From contig NC_014828.1 in the NCBI RefSeq assembly GCF_000178115.2, positions 519,501 to 583,500 on the forward strand: a DNA stretch of 64,000 bases, given 5' to 3'. Each line of letters opens with the position of its first letter. Position 1 is the stretch's first letter. A program made the translations under genes and the position numbers. The notes below the pieces were generated by a model. The model did not search any database, was not told where the DNA came from, and saw only the letters and a program-made list of their open reading frames with translations. This document shows positions 25,387 through 32,033 of the stretch, piece by piece. This DNA is from Ethanoligenens harbinense YUAN-3. Its GTDB lineage: Bacteria > Bacillota > Clostridia > Oscillospirales > Ethanoligenentaceae.

Positions 25387-26220
25387 TCACTGCGAGCGGT
25401 AATCCTTCCCGCTCATTGGCACATCATACGCCATCCCGTGCAGCCGACTGACGATGCCGGTGGCCGTTTCCCGGTCGCTTTGCAGGGCCAGCCGCCGGAT
25501 CAGCGCGTCGTCCACATAATTGGTGGTCACGATGGTGGGCCGCATCTGGCGGTACCGGCCGTCGAGAATGCCAAAAAACTGTGCCAGGCTCCAGTCGGTC
25601 ACATGCTCCTTGCCCAGGTCATCCACCACCAGCAGATCGGCGCTCACATAAGCGCGCATCGCTGTATACTCGGTTTCATTCAGCGCCCCGTCCATCACGG
25701 CCCGAAAATCCAGCAGGATGTCCACCGCCGCCTTGCAGATCACCGCATGCTCCTTTTCACACAGCGCGCGGGCAATGGCGTATGCCAAATGTGTTTTTCC
25801 CAGCCCGTTGGCGCCGTGCAGATATAGTCCCATGCCTTTTTTTCGCTGCGCGCCGAATCGTTCAACATACGCCGAAACCATCTCCAACGCCCTTTGATCG
25901 CCCGGCGGGACGCTATAGTTTTGCAGGGTGCAGTGCGTATACCGCGCCGGAATATCCATGGCTTTAAGCAGTTTGTCCACTTTCCCCTGATGTAACTGCT
26001 CCACACGGTATTGCTCTTGCTTGGCCTTGGCAGCTGCCGTTTGTTCGCGTCTCCGCACAGCGCCCTCACAATCGCATATTTCATAGATTCCCAGCAGATA
26101 CGTTTGTCCAGATGCCACCGTGTGCGTCAGTTGATGCAGTATCCTCCCACAGTAGGGGCATTTCTGGTCCGGAAGCGGCTGAAACCAGCTTTCCAGCCCG
26201 TTCTTCATCGCCTGTTCCAT
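25387..26220 (-). CDS. DnaC-like helicase loader (IstB/DnaC AAA+ ATPase)
   Basis: 277 residues. A zinc-finger-like start (QKCPYCGRILHQLTHTV, ending in a YEICDCEG phrase) leads to an AAA+ domain. It has GLYLHGANGLGKTHLAYAIA (Walker A), ADLLVVDDLGKEHVTD (Walker B) and RPTIVTTNYVDDALIRRL (sensor 1). Length and layout fit DnaC/DnaI loaders. Placed with the replisome-organiser-like gene, it suggests the phage recruits the host helicase itself rather than relying on host PriA-type restart alone, as Mu does. Confidence 0.85.
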   Translation of the reverse strand: MEQAMKNGLESWFQPLPDQKCPYCGRILHQLTHTVASGQTYLLGIYEICDCEGAVRRREQTAAAKAKQEQYRVEQLHQGKVDKLLKAMDIPARYTHCTLQNYSVPPGDQRALEMVSAYVERFGAQRKKGMGLYLHGANGLGKTHLAYAIARALCEKEHAVICKAAVDILLDFRAVMDGALNETEYTAMRAYVSADLLVVDDLGKEHVTDWSLAQFFGILDGRYRQMRPTIVTTNYVDDALIRRLALQSDRETATGIVSRLHGMAYDVPMSGKDYRSQ

Positions 26221-26221
26221 A

Positions 26222-26563
26222 TCAGTCCTCCAGTAAGTCGGAGGCCGACCGAAACCGCCCGGTAGCCGCCGGAGCGGCTTTCTTCTTTTGCCTGCGGCGT
26301 GCTTCTTGCAAATAGCTTTCGGTCTTTCCCTGCGAACGAAAGAGCGTCTCTGGCCGAAGATATCGCGCGAAGTCGGAATCCGCCCATGCGGCCGACATAC
26401 CGTCGATCACGTCCAGCAGATCCTGCTCGCTAAAACCGTCTGCCAGACGTGCCAGCACATGGCGTCTGTTCGCCGCTGCTTCTGCCCGGTAACGCGCGCC
26501 TGTTTTTTCATTCAGGTACGCAATCACCCGCCCGATCACGGTCTGTTCTTCCTGTTTATCCAT
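26222..26563 (-). CDS. Replisome-organiser-like protein (phage conserved C-terminal domain)
   Basis: 113 residues from MDKQEEQTVIGRVIAYLNEK; the AGGAGGGAG upstream of ATG 26563 rules out the longer frame. VIAYLNEKTGARYRAEAAANRR, LADGFSEQDLLDVIDGM and FARYLRPETLFRSQGKTESY match the conserved C-terminal domain found in phage replication initiators. Here it stands alone without the usual N-terminal winged helix. It is encoded one base before the DnaC-like loader, its probable partner. In other phages the pair loads the replicative helicase. Confidence 0.8.
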   Translation of the reverse strand: MDKQEEQTVIGRVIAYLNEKTGARYRAEAAANRRHVLARLADGFSEQDLLDVIDGMSAAWADSDFARYLRPETLFRSQGKTESYLQEARRRQKKKAAPAATGRFRSASDLLED

Positions 26564-26579
26564 GTCTCCCTCCTGATGA

Positions 26580-26759
26580 TTACGATGCTTGGCGGCTGGC
26601 CCGTTTGAGGCCCTTGATGACCAGGCTTTCCGTCGCCAGCGCGATGGACATGCTGTTCTCGTCCGCATATTTTTTGATGGAATCGTATACCCCCAGCTCG
26701 TACCGCACGGTAACGGGCTTCGTCGGCGTGCCACGCGCTCGGGTCTTCGCAATTTGCAT
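26580..26759 (-). CDS. Ribbon-helix-helix DNA-binding protein
   Basis: 59 residues from MQIAKTRARGTPTKPVTVRY, start chosen by AGGAGG seven bases upstream of ATG 26759. A basic strand (KPVTVRYELGVYDSIKKYAD) and two helices (SIALATESLVIKGLKRASRQ) give the ribbon-helix-helix plan. It is the first gene of the early operon, so it is likely a small autoregulator or the Mu Ner counterpart. Its target is unknown. Confidence 0.7.
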   Translation of the reverse strand: MQIAKTRARGTPTKPVTVRYELGVYDSIKKYADENSMSIALATESLVIKGLKRASRQAS

Positions 26760-26842
26760 TTTGCACCTCCTTTGTGGTTGCAACGCGGTTGCATGTTGTG
26801 TTCCTGCGTGATACACTTGCTTTATGGTGGTTGCATAATCAC

Positions 26843-26871
26843 ATTATATTTCTACAAAGTGAAATAGTCAA
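26843..26871 (-). promoter_or_regulatory. Early operon promoter
   Basis: On the minus strand TTGACT (26866-26871) is followed after exactly 17 bases by TATAAT (26843-26848), a near-perfect sigma-A promoter pointing into the early operon. The untranslated leader to ATG 26759 is about 75 bases. Confidence 0.8.
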
Positions 26872-26896
26872 TAGAATTATATCTCTTTATAGAAAT
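26848..26896. promoter_or_regulatory. Candidate repressor operator pair
   Basis: ATTTCTACAAAG (26848-26859) and CTTTATAGAAAT (26885-26896) form an inverted repeat matching at 11 of 12 bases, centred 26 bases apart. The left half-site covers the -10/spacer of the early promoter and the right half lies just before the repressor ribosome site. Two sites in this arrangement suit repression of the early operon and self-control of the repressor gene. The three GGTTGCA copies at 26766-26837 could be sites for the second, ribbon-helix-helix regulator. Confidence 0.6.
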
Positions 26897-26916
26897 ATTT
26901 ATAAAGGGGATTATAT

Positions 26917-27327
26917 ATGGAATTTAAAGATATATTGATTTCGTTGTTAAACCAACAGAATAAAACCGTTTATCGCTTGTCTAAAGACATCGGTGTATCA
27001 CCCAGCCTTGTAGGTTACTGGAAAAAAGGTGAGAAGACACCTTCTATTGTCAATATGCAAAAATTAGCCGACTATTTTGGTGTATCTGTAGACTACCTCC
27101 TTACCGGCGAAAAATCACCTGAAACAGATCCGCCACGCGATCCCGAGGAGGCCGAGATCGACAGCCAGATCACAGGCATAAAATACGCCCTTTCTTCGCT
27201 GGATCGGGACGCGATCGGCGACCTCACCATAGGCGAAAAAAAGGACGTTTTAAAATTCATCAACTTCTTGAAGTCGCAGCGGCCAGGCGCGAAAAAGAAA
27301 GAAGGGAACAGTGGTGACAACCCTTGA
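26917..27327 (+). CDS. Phage repressor, XRE/CI-like
   Basis: 136 residues. The helix-turn-helix at about 10-60 (NKTVYRLSKDIGVSPSLVGYW, GEKTPSIVNMQKLADYFGV, VDYLLTGEKS) is classic XRE type. The C-terminal part (AEIDSQITGIKYALSSLDRD, EKKDVLKFINFLKSQ) lacks the Ser-Lys autoprotease of LexA-type repressors, so induction probably works through the adjacent ImmA-like protease. Start ATG with AAAGGGG 7 bases upstream. Divergent from the early operon, and AT-richer than it. Confidence 0.9.
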   Translation: MEFKDILISLLNQQNKTVYRLSKDIGVSPSLVGYWKKGEKTPSIVNMQKLADYFGVSVDYLLTGEKSPETDPPRDPEEAEIDSQITGIKYALSSLDRDAIGDLTIGEKKDVLKFINFLKSQRPGAKKKEGNSGDNP

Positions 27328-27730
27328 ATATCTTCTTCAAAAAGCAGCCGATAATGGAATTTCTGTTTATGAATTATCTCTTGAGAACATCCAGTCCATG
27401 ATTGCGGATTTAAAAGACATGGACCCTGCTATTTGTCTGAGTTCTTCTGGCATTTCCTCATCCCGGGAAGCTGCCGAACTGATGGCGCATGAACTGGGTC
27501 ACTTCTTTACGGGTACATATTATGATTCACCCTATTGTGCCAATAATCGTGGAAAAATGGAGCATAAGGCCAATACTTGGATGGTGAAAGAATTGCTTCC
27601 GTTCGCCTCCCTTCGGGAAGCTCTAAAAGATAGTTGCCACGAATATTGGGAGATTGCGGAATACTGCAATTGCACTGAGCATCTGGTGGAAACGGCCATT
27701 CAAATTTATCAGCAAAAAGGATTATTATAA
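27311..27730 (+). CDS. ImmA/IrrE-type zinc metalloprotease
   Basis: 139 residues; GTG 27311 overlaps the repressor gene by 17 bases. The zinc motif is AELMAHELGHFFTGTYYD (His60, Glu61, His64), with the third ligand probably in KMEHKANTWMVKEL. In ICEBs1 and related elements ImmA cleaves the cognate repressor to induce the element. The tight pairing with a non-autocleaving repressor supports this here. Confidence 0.9.
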   Translation: MVTTLEYLLQKAADNGISVYELSLENIQSMIADLKDMDPAICLSSSGISSSREAAELMAHELGHFFTGTYYDSPYCANNRGKMEHKANTWMVKELLPFASLREALKDSCHEYWEIAEYCNCTEHLVETAIQIYQQKGLL

Positions 27731-27766
27731 TTCATTTTTCAATAAGTAATTTTAGTTTTCGCCAGG

Positions 27767-27788
27767 GTCGCGCAACCAGTTGCGCGAC
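27767..27788 (+). repeat. Perfect 10-base inverted repeat
   Basis: GTCGCGCAAC, spacer CA, GTTGCGCGAC, followed by AAGAAAATTTT. Just downstream, at 27800-27811, the related phrase GTTGCGCGAGTT recurs. It could be a terminator for the repressor-ImmA transcript or a protein-binding site near the phage end; the run of T is weak. Confidence 0.5.
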
Positions 27789-27878
27789 AAGAAAATTTTA
27801 GTTGCGCGAGTTGCGGGTGAATTTTGTAAAATTTGCAATTTTTACACAGATTCACCCGGAATGCCGACATAATCGTAA

Positions 27879-27924
27879 AAAGCCTGTAAAACCAGCGTTA
27901 AAGCGGTTTTACAGGCTTTCTTTT
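27879..27924 (+). terminator. Rho-independent terminator after the repressor operon
   Basis: AAAGCCTGTAAAACC (27879-27893) pairs perfectly over 15 bases with GGTTTTACAGGCTTT (27905-27919) and is followed by CTTTT. It would end the plus-strand repressor-ImmA transcript before the phage end. Confidence 0.85.
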
Positions 27925-27929
27925 AATTT

Positions 27930-28131
27930 TTAAAAGGTTTTAAAAGCACATTTTTCAAAAGCAGGGGAGCAGCATGTTCCCCCTTTATCTCGTGCGAAAA
28001 CGCCCCGTTTTCGTTTTCGCACTATTTGCAAATTTTTTATTTTTTCACGGCTCATTTTCACGATTTTTTGGCTTATCTACGCCGTTTTTCGCATTTTTCC
28101 GGTTTTTTTCATCAACTCAGCCTTTTTTGCA
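27930..28131. mobile_element. Repressor-side end of the transposable prophage with transposase-site-like repeats
   Basis: No gene. Read on the minus strand, five or more copies of a motif of type (T/C)G(C/T)GAAAA occur. GTGCGAAAACG at 28012-28022 stands opposite an inverted copy at 27992-28002; others are CGTGAAAAA at 28041-28049, CGTGAAAATG at 28053-28062 and TGCGAAAAAC at 28084-28093. Mu ends carry repeated MuA sites with a CGAAAA core, so these are good candidates. The outermost TGCAAAAAAGG (minus strand, ending at 28131) starts with TG as transposon ends do. Beyond it the mrr reading frame resumes. The exact base of the junction is inferred. Confidence 0.6.
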
Positions 28132-28443
28132 TTCTTCCCGAAAACTCACATTCAGGCCAAGCACTGGAATGAAAACCATGCGGTTGGTAGCAAAGAAATA
28201 CGTGATTTTTATGGTGCAATGGGCGCGGGAGACAAAAGCAAACGGGGTATTTTCGTTACCACCTCTTTTTTTACAGACGATGCCAAAGAAACATCCAAAC
28301 TGTTTTTTGATCGTAAGATGATTCTGATTGACCGGGATAGATTATTACGTCTCATGATTGAAAACAATGTGGGTGTTGTGCCTAAACACTCTTATGTGCT
28401 CAAAAGTGTAGATGAAAATTTGTTCGACGAAGAAGAAGGATAG
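28132..28443 (+). pseudogene. mrr: C-terminal part of an Mrr-family restriction endonuclease, interrupted by the prophage
   Basis: An open frame runs from the phage end to TAG 28441. It reads KTHIQAKHWNENHAVGSKEI, then GAMGAGDKSKRGIFVTTSFF, KLFFDRKMILIDRDRLLRLM, ENNVGVVPKHSYVLKSVDE and LFDEEEG. This matches the second half of the Mrr catalytic domain: the QAK is the end of the nuclease motif, and IFVTTSFF and ILIDRDRLLRLMIE are conserved. The first half, with the winged helix and catalytic Asp, is missing, and the frame upstream is phage-end DNA. The 5' part should lie beyond the other phage end, left of this window. Confidence 0.8.
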
Positions 28444-28627
28444 CCCCATTGGATATTTTGAGTTTGAGAATACAAAAGTATTTTTAGCCCTAACAGGAAA
28501 TAGTTGCATACATATCGGGGTTGCGCATGATGCCAGCAATGTTCAATCCGTGTTCAACTTTTGTTCAAGTGACCTACGAAAAATGGCCAAAGAAGAGTGC
28601 CAAATACTAAACGTCAATTTTGAGTAA
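28412..28627 (+). CDS. Possible small protein overlapping the mrr 3' end
   Basis: 71 residues, MKICSTKKKDSPIGYFEFEN, TKVFLALTGNSCIHIGVAHD and FNFCSSDLRKMAKEECQILN. It begins inside mrr in another frame, with no clear ribosome site. The sequence after the mrr stop looks protein-like, but no family is recognised. It could be a remnant of a real gene that lost its start. Confidence 0.3.
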   Translation: MKICSTKKKDSPIGYFEFENTKVFLALTGNSCIHIGVAHDASNVQSVFNFCSSDLRKMAKEECQILNVNFE

Positions 28628-28687
28628 ATGGCTTATTTACGCGGATTGATCGAAAATACGAGCGTTTGCCGCAAAAACTGTTTAGCT

Positions 28688-28732
28688 CTCATAACCCGAA
28701 GGTCGTCAGTTCAAATCTGGCTCCCGCAACCA
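28688..28732 (+). pseudogene. 3' fragment of initiator tRNA-fMet (CAT)
   Basis: The sequence contains the anticodon loop CTCATAA (CAT at 28690-28692), then CCCGAAGGTCGTCAG, TTCAAAT, CTGGC and TCCCGCAACCA, that is the anticodon 3' stem, T-arm, acceptor 3' strand and encoded CCA of an initiator tRNA. The 5' half is not present upstream (TTTGCCGCAAAAACTG instead). Displaced tRNA 3' ends are the usual mark of the distal junction of an element integrated into a tRNA gene. The intact tRNA would lie elsewhere, probably to the left. Confidence 0.8.
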
Positions 28733-28738
28733 AAACAA

Positions 28739-28785
28739 ACCGCCTAGGCAAGCCACTCGTGGCAAGCCTGGGCGGTTTTCTTTTT
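28739..28785 (+). terminator. Terminator after the tRNA fragment
   Basis: ACCGCCTAGGC and GCCTGGGCGGT pair (one G-T), enclosing a smaller hairpin GCCACTCGTGGC, and are followed by TTTTCTTTTT. It is the natural terminator carried along with the tRNA-fMet 3' end. Confidence 0.8.
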
Positions 28786-28835
28786 GCTCAATATAGCGAT
28801 TTAACGCATTTTTTACGCATTACTGCCTCAAAAGT

Positions 28836-28925
28836 TCAGCCCTCCTGCTTTGCCTTTGGCCTCAATACCACATCGGCTATGCACTTGCTCGCGGCCTCGT
28901 CGGCCTGCTTGATGATATGGGAGTG
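28836..28925 (-). pseudogene. C-terminal tail of a tyrosine integrase, cut by an IS21 element
   Basis: On the minus strand the frame reads SHIIKQADEAASKCIADVVL and RPKAKQEG before a TGA at 28836. S-H-x-I-K-x-A-D-E-x-A is the typical end of phage-type tyrosine recombinases just after the catalytic Tyr. The rest of the gene is missing where the IS21-family element begins (28924). It lies 100 bases from the tRNA-fMet fragment, where an integrase is expected. Confidence 0.6.
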
Positions 28926-29001
28926 TCAACGCCGATTTGAATTTGCAGGTTTTCGCCAGTTAAAAAATGCATGAAAACAGCGGTAAGGAAATGTTGAAAA
29001 A

Positions 29002-29799
29002 TTAGTTTTGGCCCTGCTCGAAAAGGGTGTTGACGATGCGCTGCTTCTGCTTCATGTACTCCTTTCGCTCTTTAAGGCGATAGCTCTCACCCTTGATATT
29101 GACAACGGTGCAGTGGTGCAAAACACGGTCTAGGATTGCAGAGGCGATAGTGACGTCGGCGAAGATCTCATTCCATTGGGAAAAGGTCTTATTGGAGGTA
29201 AAGATCGTGGAGACTCTCTCATAACGTCTTGCAATCAGTTGAAAAAACAGATTCGCCCCCTGAATATCCATCGGGAGATAGCCAATTTCGTCAATGATGA
29301 GCATTTTGTACTTGCCCAGAGTTTTGAGCTTGTCCGGTAGTCTATTCTCAAAATGAGCCTTTTTGAGCTGCTCAATTAGGGTGTGGCAGTTGATGTAATA
29401 GGTGGAGAATCGATGCTTGGCGGCAACCAGCCCCAGTGCTGAGGCCAGATGGGTCTTGCCCACACCGGGCGGGCCGAGGAAGACGATATTCTCTCCGTTT
29501 TCAAGGAAACGCATGGTAGCCAGTTCTTCAATCTGGCGCTTGTCAATGGAGGGCTGGAAACTGAAATCAAAATCCTCCAACGTTTTTTTGATGGGAAATC
29601 CGGACATTTGCACCTGCTTTTCATAGGCGCGTCGCCGTTTTGACAATGCTTCCTCGGCAAAGATATGGTCGAGCACATCTACAACGTTAAGTTCGTCCTT
29701 TACAGCTCTTTCAAGATAATTGTCCAATATCTCCAGCGTGTTTTTCATCTTAAGGCTTTCGAGGTTTTCCCTGAGACGTTCCATCGTCAGTTCCGTCAT
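29002..29799 (-). CDS. istB: IstB, IS21-family helper ATPase
   Basis: 265 residues, full length. The AAA+ core shows GENIVFLGPPGVGKTHLASA (Walker A), KYKMLIIDEIGYLPMD (Walker B) and RYERVSTIFTSNKTFSQWNE (sensor). C-terminal SYRLKERKEYMKQKQR is the usual basic end. IstB stimulates target capture by IstA, as MuB does for MuA. It overlaps istA by four bases. Confidence 0.95.
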   Translation of the reverse strand: MTELTMERLRENLESLKMKNTLEILDNYLERAVKDELNVVDVLDHIFAEEALSKRRRAYEKQVQMSGFPIKKTLEDFDFSFQPSIDKRQIEELATMRFLENGENIVFLGPPGVGKTHLASALGLVAAKHRFSTYYINCHTLIEQLKKAHFENRLPDKLKTLGKYKMLIIDEIGYLPMDIQGANLFFQLIARRYERVSTIFTSNKTFSQWNEIFADVTIASAILDRVLHHCTVVNIKGESYRLKERKEYMKQKQRIVNTLFEQGQN

Positions 29800-31017
29800 A
29801 GCAGCACCTCGTCATACCGGTTCAAATCGTGTTGTTGGATAGGAAAGTCGATGACACTGTCGCCGTCCAGCAGGGTGTTTTCTGTATCAAAGGATTGCTT
29901 GACGGTCAGCCTGCGATAATGATGGGCATTGACGACCATGTCTTTTTTCTGGTAGGATATTCGGTGCAGGGCAATTTGCTTTCCTTCATAGTAGACAGCA
30001 AGCACGTTGTCCAATGCTACGACTGCCACATCTTCGCCGGCGTATTCCGATGGCACGGAATACTGATTACCGCCGTACGAGATGAGGCAGTCTTTTTGTA
30101 CCCGGCGCAGATTGATTTTGTCGATGATATATTCACGTTTAAGAGGGTTAAGGCCCTCTTTTTTTAGTCTCTCGAAGGGAATTTCATTTGTTGTGGCGTG
30201 GACTTTCCCATTGACCTTATTACACCATGCGAGGGCCTGGCCATTGAGGTCGTCAAGTGAAGAGTACTTGATGCCAATCATGAAATTATCCCGTACGAAC
30301 TGTACCGTGCGCTCTATTTTACCCTTTGTCTGGCCTCGGTATGGCCGGCACAGCACATGGCTTGAACCCATAGAATCCGGCGAAATCCTCAAACTGCCGG
30401 TTGAGGGTACTGTCTTCCTGCTTCAGCAGCCGTTTGATGACGACCTGCTTCATGTTGTCATACAGAATTTCCTCCGGGTAACCGCCTAAATACCGGAACG
30501 CGTTGGCATGGCAGCGGATCAGAGTGTTGGTACTCATGTTGGTCACAAACTCTATGTACCGTGTCCGCGAGTACCCCAAAATGAACAGAAAACAGTACAG
30601 CTTTTTCAGCTTCCCATCCTCCGGCACGGTGTGATCCTCAAAAAACGCCCAGTCCATCTGCCCTTGAAGTCCCGGCATCGTTTCAAACCGCACCGTTGCT
30701 TTCTCGTCCAACTGTTCCTTCTTGTTTCGCACGTATTCCCGCACGATGCTGTGCCCACCCTCGAAGCCCTGCTCCTGAATTTTCTCCAGTATCCGCTCCG
30801 CTGAGTACGGCGCTTCCTCCAGCCATACCGTTATCTGCTCCTTGTAGGGGTCCAGCTTCGACGGCTTCGTTGCGCTCAGGCTGTATACCGGTCGCGCCTC
30901 GCTCTCGGCGTATTTCTTCGCCGTCCTCGGGTCAATGTTGTACTTGCGCGCTATCTCTGTGTAGCTCAGTCCTTTTTGCCGGTCGCTTCGGATATCCATC
31001 CGGTTTGCTCCTTCCAT
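29796..31017 (-). pseudogene. istA: IstA transposase, split by a one-base insertion
   Basis: The first frame (30319-31017) has the helix-turn-helix QKGLSYTEIARKYNIDPRTAK, the first catalytic Asp in PGLQGQMDWAFFED and the second in YPEEILYDNMKQVV. It reaches GFYGFKPC and then loses frame. The second frame (29796-30392) resumes with CRPYRGQTKGKIERTVQFVRD, which holds the catalytic Glu. Skipping one base near 30365 restores a continuous protein. The break separates the DD and E residues, so the IS is probably immobile unless helped in trans. Confidence 0.85.
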
Positions 31018-31140
31018 TTTGACACCCTTTCCGCCTGCTGCTTAACAGACAGATTTGAGTGTACCATATTGCATCCCTTTCCGCTGCAAACCTACATTTT
31101 TTGACCGGCGTTTTTCTTCATTTTATCACTGGCGCTGACA

Positions 31141-31280
31141 GCGAAAAAAGCTAGAATCGAGGCTAGAAAAACGACTTTGCGCACTGAGGATATAGAAAAG
31201 GGTGTGTTTATCCCTGCCGACAGTTTGCCGAATGCGAAGTATAAGAAAATTGCTCCAAAAAATATGGGATCTGCTACCAT
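31141..31280 (-). pseudogene. Fragment of a membrane protein abutting the IS21 end
   Basis: From ATG 31280 the minus strand reads MVADPIFFGAIFLYFAFGKL, SISSVRKVVFLASILAFFAV and then enters the IS end. Two hydrophobic helices suggest the start of a membrane protein whose rest was removed when the IS flank rearranged. No family is recognised. The remaining bases to the sigma factor gene hold its promoter. Confidence 0.4.
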
Positions 31281-31332
31281 AAGCGCTCATAGCCAATAGG
31301 AAAGCAATAATAGGTCAGCCGATAGACAATCG

Positions 31333-31361
31333 TTGTACAGTCTGTCTTATTGTAATAAAAT
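31333..31361 (+). promoter_or_regulatory. Candidate promoter of the sigma-ABC operon
   Basis: TTGTAC (31333-31338), 17 bases, TAAAAT (31356-31361), upstream of the ECF sigma gene. A reasonable sigma-A-type promoter. If the sigma factor drives its own operon, an additional ECF-type promoter should exist near here. Confidence 0.45.
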
Positions 31362-31481
31362 GGAGATCGGCAGATATGCGGATGGCAGCCATGCTAAATT
31401 CCGAAGCATGTAAAAAAATTATCGTTGGTTAAAACCTTTTGGAAAGTTATTCTGTTATATATAGTGAAGGGCGGTGATGAT

Positions 31482-32033
31482 TTGCCCACAGATTCCGAAT
31501 TGATCAAGGAAATACTTGATGGAAGTCAGTCTGCGATGGAAGTGCTGATACGACGCCATTATAAGACGGTTTTTGCTTTTATCTATCGGCATCTTGGCGA
31601 CTATCATACTTCTTATGATCTCACCCAAGAAGTGTTTATCAAAGTAATGAAATCGTTGAAGTATTATAGAGAAAGTAATCAATTTGAACATTGGATTATA
31701 AAAATTGCCGTAAACTGCTGTCGAAACTACTATAGCAGCCGTGAATACGCCGACAAAAACTCATTGGTTCCCTATGATGAGATAACAGGAGACACCAACA
31801 TCACCAATCTTTTTGACCAGTCATCAAATCAGCAGGAAATCAAAAAAGCAATATTGTCACTTTCCAAGGATCAAAGGGACGCCGTAATTCTTTTTTACTA
31901 TTCAGGGTACAAAATAAGAGAAATCTCAAAAATGACCGGAAGCAATGATGCCACAGTAAAATCACGATTGCATCAGGCACTAAAAAAACTCAAGAAGATA
32001 TTTGTGGGAGGTGGCTATTTTGCAGAACGATGA
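31482..32033 (+). CDS. ECF-type RNA polymerase sigma factor
   Basis: 183 residues if read from TTG 31482, which follows AAGGGCGGTGAT; an ATG at 31425 would add 19 unlike residues. Region 2 is DSELIKEILDGSQSAMEVLI, HYKTVFAFIYRHLGDYHTSY and DLTQEVFIKVMKSLKYY. Region 4 is LSKDQRDAVILFYYSGYKIR and EISKMTGSNDATVKSRLHQA. It is followed by three genes of an ABC system with overlapping reading frames and is presumably co-transcribed with them. The stimulus is unknown; cell-envelope stress or a peptide is typical. Confidence 0.85.
   Translation: MPTDSELIKEILDGSQSAMEVLIRRHYKTVFAFIYRHLGDYHTSYDLTQEVFIKVMKSLKYYRESNQFEHWIIKIAVNCCRNYYSSREYADKNSLVPYDEITGDTNITNLFDQSSNQQEIKKAILSLSKDQRDAVILFYYSGYKIREISKMTGSNDATVKSRLHQALKKLKKIFVGGGYFAER

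Larger units (their letters stand above)
28924..31140. mobile_element. IS21-family insertion sequence
   Basis: 2,217 bases with istA and istB on the minus strand. The left end TGTCAACGCC and the right end, read inward as TGTCAGCGCC, form imperfect terminal inverted repeats that begin TGT as in the IS21 family. No direct target repeat is visible (left flank ATATGGGAG, right flank GCGAAAAAAG). That suggests a deletion or rearrangement next to the element after it inserted. Confidence 0.8.

Noticed and set aside
27974-28321. A 115-codon plus-strand frame across the phage end
   Set aside because: It is Phe-rich low-complexity translation of T-rich end repeats and then runs out of frame through the Mrr domain, which is clearly coded in another frame.
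28915-31150. Target-site duplication of the IS21-family element
   Set aside because: The flanks ATATGGGAG and GCGAAAAAAG share no direct repeat of 4-8 bases, so none is claimed.
31281-31424. Riboswitch or leader RNA before the sigma operon
   Set aside because: I saw no conserved riboswitch core; only a candidate promoter can be supported.
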